Both the position numbers and the translations under genes were made by a program. A stretch of DNA of 20,396 bases, from NCBI GenBank assembly GCA_050742535.1, contig JBOGIQ010000074.1:1-20396 (forward strand), in the 5' to 3' direction. The notes under the pieces were generated by a model. The model saw nothing but the letters and a program-made list of their open reading frames with translations. It searched no databases and was not told where the DNA came from. Within the stretch, counting starts at the first letter, position 1; each line of letters begins with the position of its first letter. Positions 14,130-20,396 of this stretch are shown piece after piece. Source of the DNA: Gp6-AA40 sp050742535. GTDB taxonomy: Bacteria; Acidobacteriota; Vicinamibacteria; Vicinamibacterales; UBA2999.

Positions 14130-15368
14130 ATGGCGACTGGGCGGAAACTCGCGATTGTCGTGGCAACGGTCCTCCTGGTCACTGCCAGCCGTGCCCAGCA
14201 TCGGCAGACTTTCGCACCGCACGAGCTGACGACCGGCGATGCACCTGCCCCCATCGAGTGGTTGCCACCCGACCTTCCGCGTCGATCCGTTGAGCTCGAG
14301 TCGGCCGAAGAACGCAAACTCAAGGTGGTCGTCGTCGCGAAGCATCTGGAACAGCCCTGGTCGGTGGCGTTTCTACCAGACGGGTCGATGCTCGTCACCG
14401 AACGGGCCGGCCGCCTGCGTCTCGTAACGGATGGAGAGCTGGAGGACGATCCTGTCGCCGGTGTTCCGAAGGTTCAGCCAGGCGGGCCGCGCGGACTGCA
14501 GGGGCTGATGGACGTGGCACTGCATCCGGCGTTCGAACGGAATCACTGGGTCTACCTCACGTACCACAAGCCGACCGCGAACGGAGAAGGCGCCACGACG
14601 CTCGCGCGCGGGACGTGGAACGGCACGGCGCTGACCGAAGTAACGGACGTGTTCGAGTCCGGCGCGACCGGCACGGAAGCGTCGCGGATCGTCTTCGGCC
14701 GCGACGGCATGATCTACATGTCGATCAGCGCCCCGGGATCGCCGGCGATCAAACGGTCCCAGGATCCGGGCGACTACGCCGGCAAGGTCGTGCGCCTCCG
14801 AGACGACGGAACGATACCCGGCGACAATCCGTTCGCCGGACGGGCCGGCTACAAGCCCGCGATCTACACGCTGGGCCATCGCAACGGGCATGGCCTCGCG
14901 GTGAATCCCGAAACCGGCGACATCTGGGAAAGCGAGCAGGGACCGAGCGGCGGCGACGAGCTGAATGTGCTCCGCGCCGGACGGAACTACGGCTGGCCGC
15001 TCGTCAGCTTCGGCCGCGACTACTGGGGCAACCGCATTTCACCGCGCCCGTCGCGTGAGGGGATGGAAGATCCATCGGTCGTCTGGCTGCCGTCGATCGG
15101 CGCCACCGGCATGACCTTCTATACCGGACACGAGTTTCCGCACTGGCGCCGCAACGTGTTCGTCGCCGGGCTTCGTGAAGGCGGCATCCCGCGGACCGGG
15201 CAGCTGCAGCGGATCGTCTTCAACGATCGATGGGAGGAGCTGCGGCGGGAGCCGCTGCTGGTCGAGTTGAAGCAGCGGCTCCGGGATGTGCGCCAGGGTC
15301 CCGACGGCCTGCTCTACGTGCTGACCGCCGAGGACGATGGCGCACTGTTGAAGCTCGAACCTCGCTAG
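14130..15368 (+). CDS. PQQ-dependent aldose sugar dehydrogenase (Asd/YliI-like)
   Basis: A 412-residue exported beta-propeller enzyme that would oxidise aldose sugars to lactones in the periplasm using pyrroloquinoline quinone. A signal peptide (LAIVVATVLLVTASRAQ) precedes the soluble-glucose-dehydrogenase-type domain. Family motifs are QPWSVAFLPDGSMLVTERAG, GLMDVALHPAF, GKVVRLRDDGTIPGDNPF, LGHRNGHGLA (His250-Arg251-Asn252, where the family's Arg-Asn contacts PQQ), WESEQGPSGGDELN (266-279) and NYGWP. It is somewhat longer than the E. coli enzyme because of an N-terminal stretch (about 24-65). GGAG lies only 3 nt before the ATG, immediately after the REP doublet. Its stop TAG shares CTAG with the stop of the convergent receptor gene. 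PQQ biosynthesis genes are not in this window. Confidence 0.92.
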   Translation: MATGRKLAIVVATVLLVTASRAQHRQTFAPHELTTGDAPAPIEWLPPDLPRRSVELESAEERKLKVVVVAKHLEQPWSVAFLPDGSMLVTERAGRLRLVTDGELEDDPVAGVPKVQPGGPRGLQGLMDVALHPAFERNHWVYLTYHKPTANGEGATTLARGTWNGTALTEVTDVFESGATGTEASRIVFGRDGMIYMSISAPGSPAIKRSQDPGDYAGKVVRLRDDGTIPGDNPFAGRAGYKPAIYTLGHRNGHGLAVNPETGDIWESEQGPSGGDELNVLRAGRNYGWPLVSFGRDYWGNRISPRPSREGMEDPSVVWLPSIGATGMTFYTGHEFPHWRRNVFVAGLREGGIPRTGQLQRIVFNDRWEELRREPLLVELKQRLRDVRQGPDGLLYVLTAEDDGALLKLEPR

Positions 15369-18300
15369 AAATCCACCGTCAGATTCCAGCGCACGAACCG
15401 CGGCGTGTAAATCGCCGTCGGGTTGTTCCACGTCCCTCCCAGCGCCGTGTTGTTGGCGCTGAACTGATACGTGTTCTCGTAGGTCGTCGCGTAGTTCGTG
15501 TTGAGCAGGTTGCTCAGATCGACGCCCAGGTCCACGCGTCGTCCACCGAACCTGAAGATCTTCGCGAAGCGCATGTCGATCTGCGTGCGTCGCTGGTCGG
15601 CGTACAGCAGGTGAGCGGCGTCCAGGATGTCGACCGTCGTGTTGCCGCCGGCTGCCGCGCCTGGAGGGAGCCGTCCAGCGGCGTCGCGAATCATCGTGTT
15701 GGGGATCGCCCAGTTGGCCGACCGCTCGAGCGGCGCCTGCGAGCGGATCGTGCCGCTGATCAGCACGTCAATCTTCGGCACCGTGTAGGACGCCAGACCG
15801 CGCACCGTCGTCTGGAACGGGTCAACGTCGCGACAGCTGCGCAGGTCCCGGATCACGCCGCCGCCGTCGATGTTCCTGGCGGTCTCGCAGGTGTCGGTAA
15901 CGGAGCGGCCGGTCTGCGTGCCGATCTGGAACGTCAACCCCTGGCGGAGGCGCCCGTTGAAGGTGACATCAACGCCGTGCCAGTACTGCTCGCGCTCCCC
16001 CCCGAAGTCGGTTTCGAACGTGACGAGGTTCCGCACCCCGCGATCGGAAGCCGCCTGCGTGACCAGCTGCAGGGTGATCGGATAGCCGCCGCCGCCGGGC
16101 AGACGTGGATCCACCGGAGTGACGATCGTGAAGTCCTGGTAGTCCTCTGCGCTGCGCAGAGTGTTGTCCGTGACCTTGGCGCCGAGGAACCAGCGACGGT
16201 TGTACGCCACCTCGACCGACATACGCGGGAGGACCTCCTGCTGGAGCGTGACTCCCCACTGCCAGTCGCTCTGACGGACACCCCACCCCTTCAGCGTGTC
16301 CTGGTTGACCTGCGTGACGTTGCCCGTCACCGTCCCGAAGTTCTGCGAGTCGCCCGTCACCGCAAGGCACTCGCCGTTCTGGGAGAAGTTCATGATGTTG
16401 CAGTCGACGACTTTGTCGTTGTCCGAGTCGGTCCAGTTGCGCGTTCCCGTCCGAACGATCCGCGCCGCCGGACTGTTGCTCGTGTACTCGCTGTCGTTCG
16501 TGGCCGCGTCGAGATAATGGCCAAGGTTGAACTTCAGCGCCGTCCTGCCGTTGCCGAACAGATCGTAGGCGACGCCGACGCGCGGCGTGATGTCGTTGAA
16601 CGCGTCCACACCCGTCGTGCGTTCGAAGCTGATCGGCGCGGCGTTGAAAGCGGAGGTGAACGGCGTGCCGTTGTGATCCGCCGGCGTGAAGCTCCAGGCG
16701 CGGTCGTAGCGGAGCGCACCCTGCAGCGTCAACCGGCCGCGCGTCCACTTGTCCTGGACGTAGATCGACCCCGTTGCCGTGCGATCCGACTGGTGCCATT
16801 CCGGCAGGCGCCAGGTGATCTGGTTCGGCGTTCCCTGGCTGAAGCGGTAGGCCAGCTGCTGCTCGTTGACGAGGAACCAGTTCTTCACCCGGATGTACGA
16901 ACCCTGATAGCCGACCTTCATCTCGTGCGAGCCTGTGACATACGACGCCGAGGCACGCCAGTTGTTCGGGTTGGCGTAATTCGGATTCGCCGTGGCCACA
17001 CCGCGATAGACGAAGTTTGCGCGCGGCGCATACGGCAGCCCTGTCGTTCCATTGATCAACGTGGACTGCTCGGTCACCTGGATCATGTCCAGGATGCCGT
17101 CCGGCGCCGGCCGGCCCGTCGTTCCGCCGCGGAACATGAAGCGGGTGAAGCCCGCTTCGAGCAGGAGCTTGTTGGTCATCGGCGCCGTCCATATCGCCTG
17201 GTTGACGTGATACGGAAGGTTGCCGAAGTAGCTCGGATTGGCCTCTGGGGACGGAGCCGTTGAGCCTGCCCCCAACCCAACCCAATCGTCGCCGCGCTTG
17301 TTGCAGCCGACGTCGCTGTCGAGCCTCAAAGACGATCCCTCGCAGCGGCGCTGGTACTCCTGGTTGTAGGTGACCTTATGCTTGGCGGTCACCTGCATAC
17401 TGATTCTGCCGATGTACGATTCGCGTCCCTGCAGCGTCCGCGCCGTGACCGTCGGGTCTGCAACCCAGTCCCATCGCGCGGCGTTGAAGGCGTTCGCATT
17501 CAAGACGACGCCCGGCACGGCCGCTGCCGTTTCCAGGCTGCGGTAGCTGCCAAAGAACCAGAGTCGATCGCGCAGGATTGGGCCACCGTAGGAGACGCTC
17601 GTGTCGTAGGCGTTGATGATGCCGGGCGTTTCCGAGAGATTTGGTCCGGGCGAAGGCGCCCGCAGCTCCGCAGTCAGGTTGTCGCCACGCGACCAGTCGC
17701 CGGCGTTGTTGACGAACGCCTGTCCGCGGAACGAGTTGCCGCCGGTCCGCGGAATCAGGTTCATCATCGGCCCGCCGATGTCCGTTTCGCCAAGGCCGCC
17801 AGCCACGGTCACCGAAATTTCGTCCGTGTTGTTCGAGTCGAGGATGTAGGTCGATACGCCGCCGCCGTTGAACGGCGCGGCGATCGTCATGCCGTTAATG
17901 GCCATGCGCCCTTCGTTGATCGGCCCGCCGCGCGCGGCGAAGAACGTCATCGTCGGCGACAGCGCCAGCGCGCCGTCGTTCACGACCAGGCCCGGAACCG
18001 CGTTGAGCAGTGTGCCGACGGTACGAAGACCAGGGATGGCCTGGATCACCTCGGCGCTGAGCACCGTCTCACGCTGTGCGGTCTGGACGTCGACCACCGG
18101 TGTTTCTCCGGTGACCGTAATCGTCTCGGCGAGGGTGCCGACGCGCAGGTCGACGGGTATCGTCAGCGTCGTGGTGCCGCTGAGCTCGATGCCGGTCCGC
18201 TCGACGGTGGTGAAACCCGACAGCCTGAACGTCAGCGCGTAGGTGCCGGGGTTCAGACCTGGAATGCGGTACTGGCCCGCCGTGTCGGTGACGGCAGCGC

Positions 18301-18466
18301 GGACCTTTTCGATCAAGGCGGGACTGGACGCTTCAACCGTGACGCCTGGCAGGACGGAGCCAGACTGGTCCCGGACGGTGCCGGTGAGGGTTCCTTGCGC
18401 AGCGGCAAGGGAGGGCAGCAGGACGACCGCCGTGACGATCACGACGACCTTTATCACTCCACGCAT
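15365..18466 (-). CDS. Oar-like TonB-dependent outer-membrane receptor 2
   Basis: A 1033-residue paralog of the receptor at 70-3237. AAGGAG lies 7 nt before the ATG, giving a signal peptide (VIKVVVIVTAVVLLPSLAAAQ), then a CarboxypepD_reg-like domain (about 24-105), the TonB-box-like AETITVTGETPVVDV, a plug, and a beta-barrel ending WNLTVDF. Shared blocks with receptor 1 include FNGGGVSTY/F, VRGLASY.VP.IDVL.S and a calcium-loop-like DSDNDKVVD at 680-688. As in receptor 1 there are exactly six cysteines in three close pairs (375/388, 689/700, 860/878). Ligand unknown; adjacency to a periplasmic sugar dehydrogenase makes a sugar-related role conceivable but unproven. It has its own strong promoter. 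Confidence 0.93.
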   Translation of the reverse strand: MRGVIKVVVIVTAVVLLPSLAAAQGTLTGTVRDQSGSVLPGVTVEASSPALIEKVRAAVTDTAGQYRIPGLNPGTYALTFRLSGFTTVERTGIELSGTTTLTIPVDLRVGTLAETITVTGETPVVDVQTAQRETVLSAEVIQAIPGLRTVGTLLNAVPGLVVNDGALALSPTMTFFAARGGPINEGRMAINGMTIAAPFNGGGVSTYILDSNNTDEISVTVAGGLGETDIGGPMMNLIPRTGGNSFRGQAFVNNAGDWSRGDNLTAELRAPSPGPNLSETPGIINAYDTSVSYGGPILRDRLWFFGSYRSLETAAAVPGVVLNANAFNAARWDWVADPTVTARTLQGRESYIGRISMQVTAKHKVTYNQEYQRRCEGSSLRLDSDVGCNKRGDDWVGLGAGSTAPSPEANPSYFGNLPYHVNQAIWTAPMTNKLLLEAGFTRFMFRGGTTGRPAPDGILDMIQVTEQSTLINGTTGLPYAPRANFVYRGVATANPNYANPNNWRASASYVTGSHEMKVGYQGSYIRVKNWFLVNEQQLAYRFSQGTPNQITWRLPEWHQSDRTATGSIYVQDKWTRGRLTLQGALRYDRAWSFTPADHNGTPFTSAFNAAPISFERTTGVDAFNDITPRVGVAYDLFGNGRTALKFNLGHYLDAATNDSEYTSNSPAARIVRTGTRNWTDSDNDKVVDCNIMNFSQNGECLAVTGDSQNFGTVTGNVTQVNQDTLKGWGVRQSDWQWGVTLQQEVLPRMSVEVAYNRRWFLGAKVTDNTLRSAEDYQDFTIVTPVDPRLPGGGGYPITLQLVTQAASDRGVRNLVTFETDFGGEREQYWHGVDVTFNGRLRQGLTFQIGTQTGRSVTDTCETARNIDGGGVIRDLRSCRDVDPFQTTVRGLASYTVPKIDVLISGTIRSQAPLERSANWAIPNTMIRDAAGRLPPGAAAGGNTTVDILDAAHLLYADQRRTQIDMRFAKIFRFGGRRVDLGVDLSNLLNTNYATTYENTYQFSANNTALGGTWNNPTAIYTPRFVRWNLTVDF

Positions 18467-18539
18467 CGCGGTTCTCCTTCGTGAAAACGACCTGGGCTCG
18501 AGGATGACGGCGTGGGTCTACCCGAAATGAATTGTCGGG

Positions 18540-18568
18540 ATTCAACGTCTTCTCACCGGGTTTGTCAA
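18540..18568 (-). promoter_or_regulatory. Likely sigma70-type promoter of receptor 2
   Basis: On the minus strand a perfect TTGACA (18568-18563) is followed after exactly 17 nt by TTGAAT (18545-18540). Transcription would start near 18533, leaving a leader of roughly 67 nt before the ATG at 18466, much like receptor 1. Confidence 0.6.
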
Positions 18569-18623
18569 CAGAAGGCTGGCAGATCGGTTGCACCACGATG
18601 CCGTGAGGCTATCGGAGGGGCGA

Positions 18624-19697
18624 ATGCTGTGGTACTTCGAGAGCACGCTGAGCTGGAAAGAGCTGCTGCGGCGCACCTACAAGGAAACCGTCGCCGATAA
18701 CGGCCTTGGGCTGGCGGCGCAGCTCGCTTACTACTTCCTTCTGGCGCTGTTCCCGACCGTGCTCTGCGTCATCGCGCTCGCCAGCTTCCTTCCGCTGCAG
18801 AACTTCACCGACGAGGTGGCGTCTCTGTTCGGGCGAATCGCCCCGCCGGAAATGGTCACACTCATCCGCGAGCAGATGGCGCGCCTCGCCAACGGCAACG
18901 ACGGCGGGATCTTCAGCATCGGCCTCGCGGGCGCGCTCTGGAGCAGCTCCGCCGCGATGGTGGCCATGATCGACGCCATGAACCGCGCCTACGACATCGA
19001 AGAGTCGCGCCCGTGGTGGAAAGCGCGCATCACCGCCGTTCTGCTCACCGTTGGCCTCGCGGTGTTCGTTGTGGTGTCGGCCGGGCTGATCGTCGCCGGC
19101 CCGCAGGTCGCCGACCTGCTTGCCAGCTCCTTCGGGTTCGGGGCCCTTTTCACGACGACGTGGAAGATCCTGCAGTGGCCGATCGCGTTCGCGCTGGTCA
19201 CTACGGGAATCGCGCTCGTCTACTACTACGCGCCGGATGCGGAGCAGGACTTCACCTGGATCACGCCCGGGTCGGTGCTTGCCGCAGCGCTCTGGGTGAT
19301 CGCGTCACTCGGGTTCCGCTTCTACGTCGTCAGTTTCGGGAACTACGAGGCGACGTACGGGACCGTGACCGGCGTCATCCTGTTGATGCTGTGGTTCTAC
19401 ATCTCGGGGTTGATGCTGATCATCGGCGCCGAGGCCGCGGCCGAAATCGAGCACGCGTCGCCATGGGGCAAGGCACCGGGCGAGAAGGTTCCGGGGGAGA
19501 GAAAGAAGATCGGTTCCGCCGCCGGCCGGGCGTTCCGCGAGCGGAAACCGGTGCGCTCGCCCGCGATGGAGACCGCACCCGTCGCGCTGCCGGTGTTCCG
19601 CGAAGTGGCGCCAGCCCGGAGCGGACTTTCATGGTTCGAGCGAGTCGCCGGCGCCGTCCTCGTTGTGCTGATGTGGCGTAAACGCACGCGCTCGTGA
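18624..19697 (+). CDS. YihY/BrkB-family inner-membrane protein
   Basis: A 357-residue polytopic membrane protein of the YihY (UPF0761, historically BrkB or 'RNase BN') family; its molecular role is not established. About six hydrophobic spans cover residues 28-275, starting with the family signature GLAAQLAYYFLLALFPTVL and including GIFSIGLAGALWSSSAAMVA and LLMLWFYISGLMLIIGAEAA. The C-terminal 80 residues are a basic, Pro-rich cytoplasmic extension not needed in shorter relatives (about 290 residues), with a short hydrophobic patch near the end. The ATG at 18624 is preferred over one 36 nt upstream because GGAGG sits 5 nt before it. It is divergent from receptor 2, and its stop overlaps an upstream GTG of the RAYT frame by chance. 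Confidence 0.9.
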   Translation: MLWYFESTLSWKELLRRTYKETVADNGLGLAAQLAYYFLLALFPTVLCVIALASFLPLQNFTDEVASLFGRIAPPEMVTLIREQMARLANGNDGGIFSIGLAGALWSSSAAMVAMIDAMNRAYDIEESRPWWKARITAVLLTVGLAVFVVVSAGLIVAGPQVADLLASSFGFGALFTTTWKILQWPIAFALVTTGIALVYYYAPDAEQDFTWITPGSVLAAALWVIASLGFRFYVVSFGNYEATYGTVTGVILLMLWFYISGLMLIIGAEAAAEIEHASPWGKAPGEKVPGERKKIGSAAGRAFRERKPVRSPAMETAPVALPVFREVAPARSGLSWFERVAGAVLVVLMWRKRTRS

Positions 19698-19709
19698 ATT
19701 CGGTAGTAC

Positions 19710-19733
19710 GTAGGGCACCCCTTCAGGGGTGCC
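19710..19733 (+). repeat. REP palindrome A, upstream of the RAYT gene
   Basis: GTAG (19710-19713) directly precedes GGCACCCCTTCAGGGGTGCC (19714-19733), an 8-bp hairpin with TTCA loop. This head-plus-palindrome arrangement is the known signature of the DNA substrate of REP-associated tyrosine transposases. It lies within the open frame 5' of the transposase domain. Confidence 0.85.
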
Positions 19734-19765
19734 TGAGAGGCGACGAGGTTTGCTTTACCCACTGC

Positions 19766-20263
19766 GTGCGTCCTCGTCGTCTCGATCACCATACCTACAG
19801 CGGTCCGCAGCAGTACTTCCTCACGATTTGCACGTTCCAGCGGTTCCGACACTTCATCGACGGTGCGCTTGTCGGTGACGTGCATGATCGGTTTCTGCGT
19901 ACCGCGGTCGAAAACGAGTTCGCGATTCTTGCGTACTGTTACATGCCCGATCACCTGCACCTGCTTGTTGAAGGGCTTTCGGACGCCGCGAATCTGTGCT
20001 CCTTCGTTTCGCTCGCTAAACAGCATTCGGCGTTCTCGACTCGCCACCGTGTGCGGCCCTGCCTATGGCAGAAGGGCTACTTCGAACGGGTTCTTCGCGA
20101 TGGCGATGATCCATTCAACGTCGCGAGGTATGTGGTTCAGAACCCCGTGCGTGCCGGACTCGTCCTCTCCCCGAGTGACTATCCCTTTACGGGGTCAGCG
20201 ATATTGACTAAGGACCAATTGATCGAATCGTGCATGTGGAATCCTGAGGTCAGGCACCGCTGA
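19766..20263 (+). CDS. REP-associated tyrosine transposase (RAYT, Y1/IS200-like)
   Basis: A 165-residue single-strand-specific transposase that would nick and mobilise or spread REP hairpins. It has the Y1 HUH motif HLHLLV (His63, His65), the context YCYMPDHLHLLVEG, the C-terminal LWQKGYFERVLRD, and the nucleophile Tyr122 in RYVVQNPVRAGLV. Length equals that of known RAYTs. GTG at 19766 is chosen because the conserved region begins there (RPRRLDHHTYSGPQQYFLTI) and the open frame upstream to 19694 only translates a REP palindrome; no clear ribosome site supports either start. It is flanked by inverted REPs A and B, and its TGA (20261-20263) sits in the middle of REP B, whose left half encodes the last residues. 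All catalytic residues are intact, so it may be active. Confidence 0.88.
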   Translation: MRPRRLDHHTYSGPQQYFLTICTFQRFRHFIDGALVGDVHDRFLRTAVENEFAILAYCYMPDHLHLLVEGLSDAANLCSFVSLAKQHSAFSTRHRVRPCLWQKGYFERVLRDGDDPFNVARYVVQNPVRAGLVLSPSDYPFTGSAILTKDQLIESCMWNPEVRHR

Positions 20264-20276
20264 AGCGGTGCCCTAC
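20253..20276 (-). repeat. REP palindrome B, containing the RAYT stop codon
   Basis: GGCACCGCTTCAGCGGTGCC on the minus strand (20272-20253), preceded there by GTAG (20276-20273). It is inverted relative to REP A, so the two face tail to tail across the transposase gene. Its stem differs from REP A at the C/G pair next to the CTTCAG centre with pairing kept. Confidence 0.85.
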
Positions 20277-20286
20277 GTGGAATTGC

Positions 20287-20310
20287 CTAGGGCACCTCTT
20301 CAGGGGTGCC
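20287..20310 (+). repeat. REP palindrome C (degenerate)
   Basis: Same orientation and almost the same sequence as REP A, with one stem mismatch (GGCACCTC against GGGGTGCC) and a head reading CTAG instead of GTAG. It is probably a decayed copy. Confidence 0.75.
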
Positions 20311-20325
20311 AGTGGATAGTGGCTA

Positions 20326-20349
20326 GGCACCGCTAAAGCGGTGCCCTAC
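20326..20349 (-). repeat. REP palindrome D
   Basis: Inverted copy like REP B, with GTAG head on the minus strand (20349-20346) and a stem identical to B; the loop carries one change. REPs C and D make a tail-to-tail pair 15 nt apart, a BIME-like unit. The right half of D is the source sequence of the following tandem array. Confidence 0.82.
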
Positions 20350-20396
20350 GTAGCGGTGCCCTACGTAGCGGTGCCCTACGTAGCGGTGCCCTACGT
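20337..20396. repeat. 15-nt tandem array of half-REPs, running off the window
   Basis: Four perfect copies of AGCGGTGCCCTACGT (20337-20351, 20352-20366, 20367-20381, 20382-20396). Each is the right half of a REP hairpin plus the complement of its GTAG head. The first copy is part of REP D. The array continues to the last base, so its true length is unknown. Confidence 0.95.

Noticed and set aside
15230..17263. 677-codon open frame antisense to receptor 2
   Set aside because: No signal, domain or ribosome site; composition is typical of the complement of a high-GC gene, while the receptor frame shows clear family motifs.
18588..18623. Earlier ATG for the YihY protein
   Set aside because: The GGAGG ribosome site lies inside this stretch, 5 nt before the ATG at 18624.
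19694..19765. Upstream start for the RAYT at 19694
   Set aside because: This stretch translates a REP palindrome and lacks family similarity; the 4-nt overlap with the YihY stop looks accidental.
20337..20396. CRISPR-like array at the right end
   Set aside because: Contiguous 15-nt units without spacers, clearly derived from the adjacent REP.

Overview
The window looks like a chromosomal segment of a GC-rich Acidobacteriota, most likely of the Vicinamibacteria type. This is inferred from family content, not from a marker gene. The pointers are two large Oar-like TonB-dependent receptors with N-terminal carboxypeptidase-regulatory domains, a serine/threonine kinase fused to TolB-like and TPR regions, a PQQ-type aldose dehydrogenase, dense coding and many GTG starts. 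I see no rRNA, tRNA, CRISPR array or prophage.

Layout. 1-3.4 kb: a structured repeat, then a minus-strand outer-membrane receptor with its own promoter. 3.4-7.6 kb: plus-strand genes for a small S26 signal peptidase, a lipoprotein, a membrane-TPR protein and an M48 metalloprotease; the last two overlap by 4 nt. 7.6-9.5 kb: an OmpH/Skp chaperone (minus), a Spy/CpxP-like protein that seems to have lost its signal peptide, a MarR regulator, and a 35-residue membrane protein on the minus strand. 9.6-14 kb: minus-strand genes for a DegQ/HtrA protease, a DUF1569 (DinB-like) protein and a soluble kinase-TolB-TPR protein, the last two overlapping by 4 nt. 14.1-18.5 kb: the PQQ dehydrogenase, convergent with a second Oar-like receptor; the two stop codons share one CTAG. 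18.6-20.4 kb: a YihY/BrkB membrane protein and a REP-associated tyrosine transposase (RAYT) embedded in its REP palindromes.

Many of these genes serve the cell envelope: receptors, Skp, HtrA, the signal peptidase, lipoprotein and M48 protease, with a Spy-like remnant beside Skp. Gene order suggests three plausible transcription units: 3416-4413, 4553-7626 and 13985 down to about 9420.

The most unusual material lies between genes. (1) A structured element with a fixed TTGTCA loop and covarying stem occurs twice, each time just 3' of a stop codon and in the same orientation as that gene. (2) 9-nt and 7-nt periodic arrays with opposed arms sit directly before gene starts. (3) GTAG/GGAG-headed palindromes with a conserved TTCA loop lie both around the RAYT and, 5.7 kb away, as a head-to-head doublet in a divergent promoter. 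(4) A 15-nt half-palindrome tandem array runs off the right end.
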